Positions 23,060 through 33,309 are shown, counted from the stretch's first letter. The stretch: 64,000 nt of DNA from Dipylidium caninum (GCA_017562135.1 QEYB01000555.1:1-64000); one strand, 5' to 3'. Numbers and translations are program-made. Notes: generated by a model not told the origin, from the sequence alone.

Positions 23060-24130
23060 AATTTCCATAGAAACCTGATGGAAGTGAAAAACCACTTTAC
23101 CAAACTGTTTACTATCCACCGAAATACGCTTCAAACTTGTGTGCCAATAGGAGAGACGGAACTACTTAGAGGACGCCATCGTCAATCGTCACGCTCTCGT
23201 AGAAGTTCTCATGCTCCGAGTTTCTCGCAATCATCAGCATGTCCCGATGTATAGTTGCAATTTTCGACGGCTGACAGGGTGGTTTGGAGAGGTGAACGCA
23301 GCGCGTACAGATCGTGGCCGACGAAGAAGCAATGAGACATTTGAACAGAATGGTGTGAAGTCAGCCTTGTACAGTGAAGAAGTGAAAATTAGAGGTATCG
23401 CTCGCGTTTCATACGACCGTCAGGCCACATGAAGCAGTCATGGTGTAGGTGGCCATGTCGACGAGGCTCGGATTTCACAACATTTTGTCCTAATCCAACC
23501 TCTGGCACGTGCCTTGGAGGCGCGATTATAGCCCACATTCTGTGAGCGTTTTGTGTCTGTTCGCCCTTTCATTACAAAACTAACAGCCCATTTATTGTTA
23601 GCTGAGGGGACGCAAGATGGCATACCTAGTTTGTAACGATCTCAACAATTAACCATTTTGGTGGATTCTACGACGACGCAGCGGTATTTCCCTCCACACG
23701 CCAGTATTGGGAGAGCAGTGGTAAACATCCCATTGGCTTAGGAAAGTCGTTGTAGGGAGTAACGACATCCAACAGTGGAATGCGCCTCCTTGCGAAGAGT
23801 GGACAGAGCTCGGCATTTTAAGTCCACTTCACCCCAAAGGAAATAACCACAGAATTGCGAATTACAGGCCGTGTTAGACAGATGCACGAAGGAGTACACA
23901 CATTAGAGAAGATAGAGCAGTTGTAGCTGCGGTAGGTGACAAGTCCAGACTTTTCATTACCTACGCAGATTGTGATTGTTTGAATAGTAAAGAAGAGAGG
24001 TGACAAAGTGAGGAGATGTTTAGTTGGTCGACAATGGCAATCATGACCTGAATTTGTGATCCAATGAATGGTTGCAATTGTGACTCTGCGGAGAGGTGAG
24101 TAGATACACATCTGCACCACAACCGTGTTT
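23060..24130. repeat. Long unclassified repeat, copy A
   Basis: About 1 kb unit, also at 39550-40480 (copy B) and 40770-41900 (copy C), with a noisy copy of B at 62200-63190. Shared blocks are CAATTTTCGACG, ACGACATCCAACAGTGGAATGCGCCTCCT and CCTCCACACGCCAGTA. The longest frame here (23818-24255, minus, 145 codons) is not maintained in copies B or C, so I see no coding capacity. No terminal repeats, poly-A tail or transposase were noticed. In copies A and C the unit is followed directly by an exon 1 remnant of the antigen family. Confidence 0.6.
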
Positions 24131-24207
24131 AACCAATAGAATTTGTGGCAAGATTCACAAGATGGGGAGGAGAGAAGGAGCCTCTCGAAAAGACAGCGTT
24201 TGACGAC

Positions 24208-24300
24208 ATGTCTACATTCGTGGTGGTCTACCTTCTCGGCCTCTTCACTTCCCATTTCATCATCTCCGCATGTTTAACGGCTCCCCATGAAGCAAAGCGA
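24208..24300 (+). pseudogene. Isolated exon 1 fragment (signal peptide)
   Basis: The ATG at 24208 starts MSTFVVVYLLGLFTSHFIIS, a good signal peptide homologous to intact exon 1. Similarity continues to about 24300 (CATGAAGCAAAG), then breaks before the donor site. About 50 bp later a truncated exon 2 in the opposite orientation begins. The fragment is homologous to the 41965-42090 fragment with the same left flank. Confidence 0.6.
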
Positions 24301-24351
24301 CGGCTTGGGAGTGGTCCAAATGTCATTCTCCGCATTACTAGGCATGCGGGG

Positions 24352-24800
24352 TACTGAAATTTCATACTCCCGACCAACCACAACTGCTGTACTCAGAGTG
24401 GTCTTCCATGTGCAGTTCTGCAAATCGGCCAGCAAGTATGGCGTTCCGCTGATTTCACCGATCAACATTGTCCTGAAAATCTCGTACGTCAGGTGTCTTG
24501 CCACTCTCATTATACCGCGATGTTCACTGACGATGTTCGAGGGCTAACAAGGTGGTATGTGACCATGGGGGTTTGGTGCATGCTTTGAGCAAGGCACGTG
24601 TTGGGGGATAGAAAGCACAACATTACTTAGCACATTGAAAATGATGGAAGCATTTAGTGCTGCGTCTGTCTCATGCTGCGACTCGAAGCACGTGAAGACG
24701 ATGAGGTGGGAGATGCGCTATCACGAAAATGGATGTCTTGCAGAAGTCTGCCTTCTGAGGTGCCTCTTCCACTCACCCTTCACACTAGTGCTGGTGTTTG
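24352..24800 (-). pseudogene. Broken family copy (exon 1 decayed, exon 2 truncated)
   Basis: Exon 2 on the minus strand runs from about 24570 to 24352 and reads MRVARHLTYEIFRTMLIGE and later GREYEISV, then stops at a breakpoint where other copies continue with GERLIFDLIL. The splice acceptor has lost its AG (ATACCACCTTG in place of CACAGCACCTTG), and an in-frame TAG follows. The exon 1 remnant (about 24800-24640) lacks part of the signal-peptide codons. The promoter module is retained to the right (24785-24850). No exon 3 is present in this orientation. Confidence 0.65.
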
Positions 24801-25240
24801 CTTACGTTATTTTGCATCACAGGGACAATGGAAACTAGTTGTTGGACCAGGAACTCAGGCGGCGACTACCTTTGAGGGCCAAGTAAACTAACTTCTAGTT
24901 CGCCTCCTCACCTTTCCGACAATTAAACAAACGCGGACCTACGTAGGCCAGGGTAAATCCGGACCGGATCGCTCGTTAAATTGCAAACTCTCTATCTCCT
25001 GAGACGCAGGTATATTATGCTTTCACCTTCCTCAGAGGTCCAGTATTTCACAATCTTCCCTTTAAACACTGACATCTGCGCGCTGCGACAAAACGACACA
25101 TGACAGCAGATTCACGAAGATATGCGCTCAACACCATCGTATTTGCATTTGTAAACCAGGGATTGGAAAACGCGTAAAGTGACCTTCGTGATAAATGGCA
25201 TTGGGATTTTGAAGGCTCCACGAAAGGCGCTGTAAGAGAT
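24785..25240 (-). promoter_or_regulatory. Upstream region of the 24.4 kb pseudogene
   Basis: Proximal module (GTTTGCTTACG, then CACAGGGACAATGGAAACTAG) and distal upstream DNA are collinear with 2150-2560. No clear TATA box remains. Confidence 0.5.
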
Positions 25241-25251
25241 GAAATTTTATG

Positions 25252-25350
25252 ACAAGTCTCAAGGAGACCATGTGGAGGAAGGTTATGGTAGGCTTTAATT
25301 CATCCATTTCAAGTGCTGCTGTCGACTCACCTAGAATAGCTGCTGTCTAA
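25252..25350 (+). pseudogene. 3' end of exon 3, transplanted
   Basis: The last about 100 bases of exon 3 (TSLKET, then VGFNSSISSAAVDSPRIAAV and stop) are nearly identical to the end of the gene at 37623-38387, including its altered C-terminus. The sequence to the left is unrelated to exon 3, so the junction is a breakpoint at about 25250. Confidence 0.75.
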
Positions 25351-26345
25351 CCAGAATTATTTGACCTCCCATTGTCCATGGTATCTGCACCTGAACAAAT
25401 CAGTCTCTTTACACGGAATAGTGACCTTCTTCATGTGAAAACTCACGTTGCTGTGAGTATGCCCTTAAAGCTGCCTGACACGAACGGCCCTGAGGGTCAT
25501 CAGCGGCTAAAGTGTCCATTGGCATTTCCTTTTCTCCGGGAGTAGCATCACTCCATCATTGCGGTCTGGTCACTTCGGTGAGTAAACGGCCAAGTGTCCC
25601 ACAGTAAGAAGGTTACGTCGTCTGACAGTCCTCCGTTAGTATCAGCACGTGGTGTTGAGCGGTTGGCCTAACGTACCTGGCGGCGTCGTTAAACGTTAGA
25701 TCGTGAGAGTGGTGTGTGTCCAAGGAAAACAATACACGCCTCAGATGTATGGAATGCTTCTTTTGCAGAGATGCTGACTTTCCAGCAGCGAAGACCACAT
25801 TGACAGTAGGCACGCTCTGGCCATCATGGGCATTTCAACGAAACACGTCCGAGATTCGTTACTTCCATGAAAATCAGTTAAAGGATGGGTAATTCAAACT
25901 CGCGGATGAGGGGCGCCCTACGCCGTGAGGGTGCTTCACCATTCACTACGTGTTCACTTCGGCACGAAACATGGAGTTGGACATTGCCTCGGCTCGACGG
26001 ATACGGGCTTTCGTCACAATCTACTGCTGGATTTAGTTAACGCCGTCAAGTCACACCACTCCACGCGTCGGATTCGGAATCCTCGACAAGTTGGCCTCCT
26101 TGTTAGAAATGGAGTTGCCAAGTCAAGGCAAGGCCGTCGTCAGAGAGTGAGAAGTTGTACTTCGGTGCTTAACATAACTGGGCTCTGCCGATATAGAAAA
26201 AGCAACAAATGGAAGAAATGTAGGTGCGGTCAAAGTAGTAGATGGAAGTGTTACATTCACATCGAGGTTGCTGTTTTTAAGGAGAGTTCCTTATGGAATT
26301 CTGTGTGAGTTTGTGATTATTTCAATCTGGCTATTAGACAGCATG
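25252..26345 (+). repeat. Nearly identical duplicate of 38288-39345
   Basis: About 98-99 percent identical by eye, with a handful of substitutions and single-base differences, to the 3' end and downstream flank of the intact gene at 37623-38387. Past 26345 the two stay alignable but diverge quickly, reaching an exon 1 leader remnant at about 26450 (and 39480). The sharp change in similarity suggests gene conversion or a very recent segmental copy. Confidence 0.75.
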
Positions 26346-26439
26346 AACATCAAAGGCTCCATGGGCATTTTGAAAAAAGAATCTCCCTAAATGCACCTTG
26401 TTAGGACCCCGAACAGGTAGACTACCATGAGGAACGACA

Positions 26440-26640
26440 CGGTGCGTAACACTGCCTTCATGAAGGCCTCCTCCCATCCTCTCAACTTTATATGCCTTGC
26501 AGTTTAGTGTATTGGTTAAGAGGTGGGATTTTGCACACAGGGAGAGAGGAATCTAGTTGTTGAACTTTTGAAGAGCAACTCAGGTCCTGACTACTTTCGT
26601 AGAGCGAGTAAACCATCTCAAATTTCGTTTCCACGCTGCT
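26440..26640 (-). promoter_or_regulatory. Orphan promoter and leader remnant
   Basis: The minus strand has leader sequence (GGAGGCCTTCATGAAGGCAG), a TATA-like TATAAAG at about 26491 and a weak proximal module at 26510-26590, but no signal peptide follows. This is a promoter scrap of the family. Confidence 0.45.
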
Positions 26641-28650
26641 TTACTGAGCAATCAACCGCGAACCTAACTGGGCTTGTTACCCAAGTGGAATAAAACGCCA
26701 CAAGTCCTCAGTTGCACTAAAACGTGTACTCAAGGCTATCGTGTTTAAAGAGGCTAAATTGGTACTGCGAGCGTCACAAGTGTACTTATTTCTTCTCGCA
26801 TGTGTTTCTTACGCTGCTTAACGTGTTCCGAAATGGGTTGTGAGAAGTGAGGTGGAATGAGGAAAGCAAAATCAGCACTTTTTAGAATGACGACATTTAC
26901 TCGACTTCGACATTTCTTCGCAATCCGTTCCAAGCCTGAAGTAAGTCGAAGTGGAGATCCCCACCGAGTACTGGAACCTTCAACTATCCACCATGACACA
27001 AACGCGCTTCAATGTCGTTGGTTACTGTGTCTCTTAAGGTCTTACGCGCCAAGCGCCTCCATTTTTACCACATTCTCATGCTTTGTCACACATTTTGAAG
27101 GCTTAAACGTGTTGTGGGGAAGGAATGCAGTTTGTGCGGAGCGCGGATGATATAGTGTGAAATTGTTCCATTGCAGCGAAGAGGTGAAAACACGGAGACA
27201 CGGAAATCTAGGTGTGGTAGGCTGTCCTCTTGAGACGACTCGGATTATCCTACAGTGTGTCCCATTTTTACGCACCAGCACAAGTCTTAGTGGCAAGGTT
27301 CAGGCACGGCCTCTGTAAGTGTGCTTGGATCTGTTTGGTGTTTCATCACACCACGTATGAAGTGGGAGCTCTTTGCTGGAACTCGCAATCTCCACTTTCT
27401 TCTTGTATCTTTGATCACTGTCAGTAGGCTGTTTTGTCAGCTTTTATCAGGAAAACGGACTCAATGTGATATGGCAACCTGTAGCTATGTCGTCGATTAA
27501 TAATTTTTGGACGTGTTCTCCGATGCGGCTTAAATGCTATGAGCAGAGTATTCCAGTGAGGAGCCCTCCCGTCTGTGGATTATAGAAGTTAGATTGTACC
27601 TCATGTAGTCGAAACGTTTTCCTTCATTATTTGAAGCACAAATCTGAGGCAATAAATTTCAAATCCTAAGTAGGGGTTGTGAGTCCCCTTAACCAGTTAA
27701 GGCGCTGCCCTCGCCAAACTGGAAGTATTCTTTAATCATAAATGTGTATAAAATGTCAGAAAAAAATTGCCATGAACCCAATTGCTACAGCGTCCTCAGG
27801 CGATTAGCGGTGTTTCCTCGGAGCCCTAAGCCGGGAGAAGTATTTCTACCTTCAGTATGGTCAAGAGACTACCAACTACGCAACACTAAGCTTATGATTC
27901 CCATCAATCCGCCTTCTATTTCATCAATGGCTGCTGACCAGATTGTACAACAAATTTAATGTCGTTGGCAGACGGCCACCGCTCAACATAGGCGATGGTA
28001 CAAAGACCACTCATTATCCTATTTGAGTCACCCTCAGTGAGGCCACCAGGGCACTCGCTCAAACTCCCCCTCACCTCCATGTCAAAAGCAGAATCCACTC
28101 ACTGAGAAAGCCTTTACACCCAGGCGACAGTGCCTTCACTTGACCGCACAAATCGGTGCCAGTAGACCAAAATGGTAAATAGTTAAAATACTCTTACCAA
28201 TCTTTCGGCATTTATCCGCTGTACCAAAAGGTGAGGGGGGCAGAAATAAATACACCCAGTTTTCCCAAGTGCACAGTCACTCTGACAGTCTGTACGAGCA
28301 AACAGAACAATCGACTCTGTTGGTACATCAGCTCCATTAGCCCCACAGTCAAAGACCCCATCGGATCGCTTTTCCTCCCATGTTGAAAAGCTGAGTCGCT
28401 GCTCTGTAGCTCATATCCATTAGATCATACGATCATCGGTCACGCCTACGTGCTTGCTCAACTGACCACTCAGTCAATTACAACTTTGATGTTAAGCGGC
28501 GTGCGAGATAATGGCTGCAAGCACTTTGGCGTCTGGGCCGCAGCTCAAAGCAGCTCAACGTGTAGGCAACAGTCTCCCCAGGACGGACTTCATGTGTTGT
28601 TTGCCACAAGCTGTTGGAGGGGCGGTCAGCATTGACTGACGCAAGTCAAA
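26640..28650. other. No gene recognised
   Basis: Frames of 80-97 codons overlap on both strands at 26754-27296. The minus frame at 26754-26999 looks protein-like (for example RVNVVILKSADFAFLI) but has no splice support or duplicate to test it. I propose no function. Confidence 0.3.
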
Positions 28651-28656
28651 GTGTGA

Positions 28657-28963
28657 AATACCACCAGCAAACTCACGCCTTCGTGCGAGTACATCTATTT
28701 TCACGCCATATATGAGAGGCTTTGCCTGGAGAAGACCCATGAGAAAGTGGCATCTCCTCAAAATGTCGGCTTTTGTGGTCTATCTGGTACTTTGATGGTT
28801 TCTGGGAATACCGCATCGACAAGAACGTGCTTCAAGCCTAATGCGGTCATATTTTGCGACTTTCACAACTATGTAAGTATAAGTACTGACAACCGATCGC
28901 ATTTCCCGTACCGTTTCTAATCTCCTACAGAATTACAATGGAGGCTACACCACCTTCAAATGA
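28657..28963 (+). CDS. Possible small two-exon gene, family B (unrecognised)
   Basis: An open stretch of 72 codons (28657-28872; includes THEKVASPQNVGFCG and TRTCFKPNAVIFCDFHNY) ends exactly at a consensus donor, GTAAGT. A 58 nt intron with an acceptor preceded by CTAATCTCCTACAG follows, then a short frame (NYNGGYTTFK) to a TGA at 28961. A related frame lies at 48312-48624, sharing EK-x2-EKLA and RTCF with a splice donor at the same place, and decayed copies lie at 34100-33975 (minus; THRKPSSP and IRTCLYG), 54060-54180 and 56340-56220. The start codon is not clear, so a 5' exon is probably missing. I do not recognise the family. The similarity among copies is partly at protein level, which is mild support for coding, but a non-coding repeat is possible. 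Confidence 0.3.
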
Positions 28964-29549
28964 CTGTTCGGCAGACTTGAGAAACATACTATGTCGTCTG
29001 AGAAGGTTTATTGAATGAGAAGAGAGAATTACACGGTGCAGGCCACCATTTGCATGGACGACGTGCTCTGTTGGAAGGAGATGCTGTCGACGGTTATTTC
29101 GAGCATTTGTAAGACTTTCACTTATGTTCCTCCTGTGGTGTGACTCAAGGAACCCACCTAATGAACTGAAGGCACACTGACTCCACGATGTTCACCCTTT
29201 CTCTACATCAAAGGAGCATTGTGTTGAGAAGTACCATATTACAAACGCCTCACTCTCTGACGACGGCTTTGCGCGACCATCTCCAAAACGTGACAGGAGG
29301 CGAGCTTGTGCAGAATCGTAGCTGATTCTGCGAATTGGGGATGGTATGCCTCGACGGCGTTAACTCAACTTGGTAGTAGACTGCAGATCCTTGTAAGGCG
29401 GTTCGAATATGGCAGAATTCACAGCTTCCTACAGACAACGCAGATCTCCAGACACAGAAAACCAATATTCCACATGGAAATATGGCTTTATTACGGCAGA
29501 GATGCCATGAAATGCGGGGCCATGAAACCCGAGTAAGGGAGCAGACATT

Positions 29550-30296
29550 CTAAACCAGTCGACAAGCGGCACTTGAAATGGAAGAATTAAAGGCCAACAC
29601 AATATTCCTTCGAATGTTCTCCCTGAGATTTGTCAAAGACTTATCTTCAACTCTATCCAACACGCGGTAGCTCTTAGCCTCGGGTACGGAGACCTCACCC
29701 AATGACTTATCAACTCGAAATAGTCCTATAAACTCAAATGCCTCAATAATGTAGGCGCCGCGGAGCATGCTGCTAGAGAAGAGAAGGATTGAAAGGCGCA
29801 AAATATGCCTGTGTTAGAGAACATTACCTTTCATTCTGTTGGGCAGACAGGATGAGGTCAAAGATAAGTCGTTCTCCTAGCACTGAAATTTTAAACTCCC
29901 GACCCTTCACAACAACATCGTGCAGAACGGTCCTCCAGGTTGAGTTCCCCAAATCGGCAACCAAATGTCGTGTTCTGGGTATGTCTCCTATCAACATGCT
30001 CCTGAAAGTCTCGTAGGCCAAGTATTTCGCCACTCTCAATATGTCTTGGGACTCAGTGGTGATAGTCTTTGGCTGACAAAGGGCTGTGTAACGAGAGAGA
30101 GATGCATCGTGTGGGGATCTTGTGCAATGGGCGAGGCATCTGGCCAGGAGGTAGAAGATAAGAAATTACCCATGGGCTCTCTGGAGATGGTGACATAGAG
30201 TGTCACGCTCGTCTCTTGCTGCCGGCCGGAGCACGCGAAGACCGTAAAGTGGGAGGTGAGGAAGCCCAGTAGATAAGCTGTCACGAAGATGAACAT
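29550..30296 (-). CDS. Intact secreted-antigen family gene (taeniid gp50-like, tentative)
   Basis: Exons on the minus strand: 30296-30170 (127 nt), 30083-29828 (256 nt) and 29769-29550 (220 nt); total 603 nt, 200 residues. Intron 1 is 86 nt (GTAATT donor, TTACACAG acceptor, phase 1). Intron 2 is 58 nt (GTAATG donor, TTCTCTAGCAG acceptor, phase 2). The start was chosen because this ATG is the one shared by all copies and directly precedes the hydrophobic core. The signal peptide is residues 1-21, MFIFVTAYLLGFLTSHFTVF, with cleavage probably near Ala-Cys. The mature protein has alternating hydrophobic segments typical of beta strands (FKISVLGERLIFDLIL; GAYIIEAFEFIGLF), three or four cysteines (near residues 22, 45 and 197) and one NSS and one NST glycosylation motif. 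No C-terminal membrane anchor is visible, although gp50-type antigens are reported to be lipid anchored, so the family name is uncertain. Predicted secreted or surface glycoprotein of unknown biochemical activity. Confidence 0.7.
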
Positions 30297-30342
30297 TATG
30301 CAGACGTCTGTCTTCACGAGAAACTCCTCCAATCCTCCTCAT

Positions 30343-30349
30343 TTATATA
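30343..30349 (-). promoter_or_regulatory. TATA box of the 29.5-30.3 kb gene
   Basis: TATATAA on the minus strand, 47 nt upstream of the ATG. If transcription starts at the usual 25-30 nt, the 5' leader is only about 20 nt. Confidence 0.7.
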
Positions 30350-30389
30350 GGCCTTACGACAATTGCACCTGCTCAGCTGGGTCAGCAAG

Positions 30390-30457
30390 GTGTATGTGCT
30401 GGTGTTTGCTTACGTAGCGTTCCACCTTAGGGACAGTGAAAACTACTTGTTGGACCA
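30390..30457 (-). promoter_or_regulatory. Conserved proximal promoter module
   Basis: On the minus strand: TTGGTCCAACAAGTAGTTTTC, then CACTGTCCCTAAGGTGGAACG, then GCAAACACCAGCACATAC. The same ordered blocks lie at the same distance from the TATA box in the 15, 24, 32 and 37 kb copies and in most pseudogenes, whereas spacer sequence between blocks varies. It is a candidate binding site cluster. Confidence 0.55.
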
Positions 30458-30749
30458 AAAAATATTGCTCCTAACTACCTTTGATGACCTCCTAAACATG
30501 GCCCTCAATTTTGGCCCTTGTTTCAGAGTGTGGTTGGTTCTGTGAAATAATGGCAAGCGCCAATTCAACTGAGCCCACTGGTGGCGTCACTGCAATTGAC
30601 GCAATTAGGAAAATGAGCAGCCTGCTATTTCGCTCAAAAATATCTTTCTCCACATTTGTTTCAGGAATTCCACTTAGAGCAGTAGAGCATTTCCCAGATT
30701 ACCTAAACTGCTTAACTCAACACTCCGTGTCGACATTTCGCATCCACTT

Positions 30750-31560
30750 CTTGTTGTCAACATCAGGATTGACTTTCAAATTTCTCCATCGCCAGTGTTG
30801 TCGTTTTACGGCAACTGTGGAATCAATGTCAATGACAAGCAGATCTGTGCGCCGACGCTCAGGAAAGGAGGGCATTTTACGACTCCTCCAAAAACACCTG
30901 AGGATTCCCTCTCCTGCCAACAGTGAATCCAATGTCGACAGGCGAAGATGTTTAGGCTCGAATGGACTTTAAGCGCAAAGCGATACCATGGCGTATGATA
31001 AATGGGTTTCGTACCAAATCTGGATTAATTTGTTCCTACTCCTACTCACCTCTCCTTAAGTCTTTTCATCCCATTTCCATGTTCCCTTCTCGAATGCCGG
31101 ACTTCACAATCCCCGCTGCCCTTCTACTAGTCACCTCCTCTTGATCACCTTCCCCAGGCGCATGTTTGACCAACTGGACTGCAGCTGCAGCTGCAACTGT
31201 GGCCAATGAGCCACAATCCCAGTTCACTACACACTCTTCTGGGAATGCTAATGTCTCGAGGTCGAAGCACGAGCCCCATGCATTCCTATCGGGTTGAATG
31301 TACCTTCCTCTCTAATGCCGAGGAAATTGGCTTATGGTATGGTGTGGTGTGAAGAAGGGAATTCCACTTTGCGTTGCTACGAGAAACTAAAGACAGCCAA
31401 AATGGAGTCCTGGTGCACGTGCTGTCTTGGTGAGTGGTTTTGTGAACGCAAAGCTAATGACAGCCTCTCAATCACGCGACTTGAAGGGAGAAAATGAGAG
31501 CAGAGAGTTGGTAATTGGCATATTTCGTCGATTGTGAGGTAATTACTGTACCAATGCACT
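30750..31560. other. Central spacer of the inverted repeat
   Basis: No gene recognised. 30750-31560 is related to the reverse complement of 51400-52450 (for example the CGAATGCCGGACTTCACAA block at 31092 and its counterpart near 52070). A plus-strand frame of 153 codons (30511-30972) lies across the promoter of the neighbouring gene and is not credible. Confidence 0.5.
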
Positions 31561-31750
31561 CCAATTATGGGGTTAAGACAGTCATCACTTAATCCTCATC
31601 TGCAAGCCTTGCAGCAAGAGCGACGCACACCTCCATTCACATACGGTTAAATGCGGGTGAGTGTTAGAGGAATATTATCTTGATCGCAGACAAACTTAAT
31701 ATATCCTCGCTCCAAGGGGATTATTAGCGGCACACGGCGCTGGAGTAACG
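31560..31750 (-). repeat. 190 bp duplicate shared with 21920-22110 (inverted)
   Basis: See the partner. On the minus strand it ends the frame RRVPLIIPLERGYIKF and stops with TAA at 31648-31646. A minus-strand frame of 91 codons (31922-31647) continues upstream here, but it is not shared with the other copy. Confidence 0.6.
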
Positions 31751-31929
31751 CGGATGAATTTGATTTCTCAACGCAACTTCGCAACATGCCGATCAACGTT
31801 TTCGTGGGACACCAGCAGTCGGCTGAGGAGACAAGCATCCGCGAAGGCCTCGTAGCCGCCTTCACGTCGGCTATGTGCAATGCCACCTGTCCAGTGCCCC
31901 AAACAAAAAAATATTCAAACATTTCACCT

Positions 31930-32500
31930 GACGCCTCGGTGGTGCTGGTTTTGCCGACTAGTGAATTTGTCCGAGACTCTGATAAAAGAAAGTTGTTTAA
32001 TCTCTCTCCACCGTTTTGTCGCAGAACATTCGGTGTTGTAATAAGAGAGGAGAAAAATACGGGAAGCGAAGTTAGTTACAGGAACTGAGTCAATTTGAAT
32101 GACGATGGCAGCAAGAAGTGGATGCGAAATGTCGACACGCAGTGTTGAGTAAAGCAATTTAGGTGGATCTGGGAAAATCCTGCACCAAATATCGTAGGGA
32201 TTTCTAAGTAAATTCAGAGGAAGATATTTCCGAGCAATAAACCATGTTGCTCGTTCTCCTGATTTCGTTATCTGGAGTGACGCCACCAGTGGACTACACC
32301 TTCATGGCAGAGCACCAACCACACTCTGAAACAAGGCCCAAAATTGGGCGCATGCTCAGGAGGTCATCAAAGTTAGTTAGGAGCAGTAATTTTGGTCCAC
32401 CAAGTAGTTGCCACTGTCCCTACGGTGGGACACGACGTGAGCACACCACCAGCACATCTACTTCTGACCAGATGAACTGAATCACTTTCCCGCAAAGTCT
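31930..32500 (+). promoter_or_regulatory. Upstream region of the 32.5 kb copy
   Basis: Collinear with 14470-15090 and, in part, with 37190-37560. The proximal module is at 32394-32459 (GGTCCACCAAGTAGTTGCC, then an inverted repeat GTCCC-6 nt-GGGAC at 32416-32431, then CACCACCAGCACATC). The length and conservation of this upstream block exceed that of a core promoter and show that copies moved with their regulatory DNA. Confidence 0.6.
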
Positions 32501-32506
32501 ATATAA
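32500..32506 (+). promoter_or_regulatory. TATA box of the 32.5 kb copy
   Basis: TATATAA, 47 nt upstream of the ATG at 32553 and with the same spacing as in the 29.5-30.3 kb gene. Confidence 0.7.
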
Positions 32507-32552
32507 GTGAGGAGGATTGGAGGAGGCCTTCGTGAAGACAGACGTCTGCATG

Positions 32553-33301
32553 ATGTTCACCTTCGTGACAGCCTGTCTACTCGGCCTCCTCACCTCCCAC
32601 TTCACCGTCTTCGCATGTGCCGGCCGGAAGAGTGAGACGCGCACGACAATCTATGCTTCCACCTCAAGAGTGCTCACGGGTAATTGTCTAAATTTCACTC
32701 GCTCATTGATGCCTCGCTCACTTCATTGTATACGATTCTCACACGATGCATCTCTCTCGCCACACAGCACCTTGTCAGCCACCGGCCATCGCTACCGAGT
32801 CCCAAGACGTAATGTGAATTGCTAAGCACTTGGTCTACGAGACTTTCAGGAGCATGTTGATAGGCGACATGCCCAGAACTCGACATTTGGTCGCCGATTT
32901 GGGGAAATCCACCTGGACGACTGTTCTGCACGATGTTGTTGTGAAGGGTAGGGAGTTTAAAATTTCAGTGCTAGGAGAACGACTTATCTTTGACCTCATC
33001 CTCTCTGCCCCAAAGAGTCAAAGGTAATGTTCTCTAACACAGGCATATCTTGCACCGTTCAATCCTTCTCTTCTCTAGCAGCATACTCCGCGGCGCCTAT
33101 ATTATTGAGGCATTTGAGTTTATAGGACTATTTCGAGTTGATAAGCCACTGGGTGAGGTCTCCGTACTCGAGGCAAAGAACTACGGTGTCTTGGATAGAG
33201 TTGAAGATGTGTCTTTAACAAACCTCAAGGAGAACATTCGAAGGAATGTTGTGCTGACCTTCAACTCGTCCATTTCAAGCGCCGCGTGTCGACTCGTTTA
33301 G
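32553..33301 (+). pseudogene. Secreted-antigen family copy with one nonsense codon in exon 2
   Basis: Exons 32553-32679 (127 nt; an alternative ATG is at 32550), 32768-33023 (256 nt) and 33082-33301 (220 nt), with introns of 88 and 58 nt. All exon lengths, phases and splice sites equal those of the intact gene at 29550-30296. The signal peptide reads MFTFVTACLLGLLTSHFTVF. The only clear defect is TGA at 32815-32817, where the partner has AGA, so translation would stop after 58 codons. The rest of the frame is open to the normal stop (CRLV). This means the loss is very recent, or the base is a sequencing error or a segregating allele. The promoter and TATA box look intact. A noisy copy of this locus is found twice more, at 53600-55200 (inverted) and 55290-56700; neither covers the stop cleanly. 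Confidence 0.7.
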
Positions 33302-33309
33302 AATGTCTG

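Larger units (their letters stand above)
28690..30750 (-). repeat. Left arm of a large inverted repeat (partner 32110-34110)
   Basis: The arm carries, in order from the centre outwards, distal promoter (GAAATGTCGACACG block near 30745), proximal module, TATA box, the three-exon gene, and its downstream flank (ACACAATGCTCC-like block near 29217). All appear in mirror order in the right arm. In the best-aligned part (exon 2 and intron 2) the arms are about 93 percent identical by eye, and introns are as similar as exons. The spacer is about 1.35 kb. Confidence 0.7.

Noticed and set aside
23818..24255. 145-codon minus-strand frame
   Set aside because: It lies in the unclassified 1 kb repeat and is not maintained in copies B and C.
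25925..26308. 127-codon plus-strand frame repeated at 38961-39314
   Set aside because: The repetition is explained by the near-identical duplicate. The frame ends differently after small indels, and no splice or signal features support it.
30511..30972. 153-codon plus-strand frame
   Set aside because: It overlaps the conserved distal promoter of the minus-strand gene at 29550-30296 and is not open in the homologous upstream regions at 14.5-15.0 and 31.9-32.4 kb.
33024..33042. A 19 nt intron (first AG after the intron 2 donor)
   Set aside because: It would keep the frame, but a 58 nt intron ending at a pyrimidine-rich CTCTAGCAG also keeps the frame and is far more plausible. The extra 39 nt is a multiple of three by coincidence.
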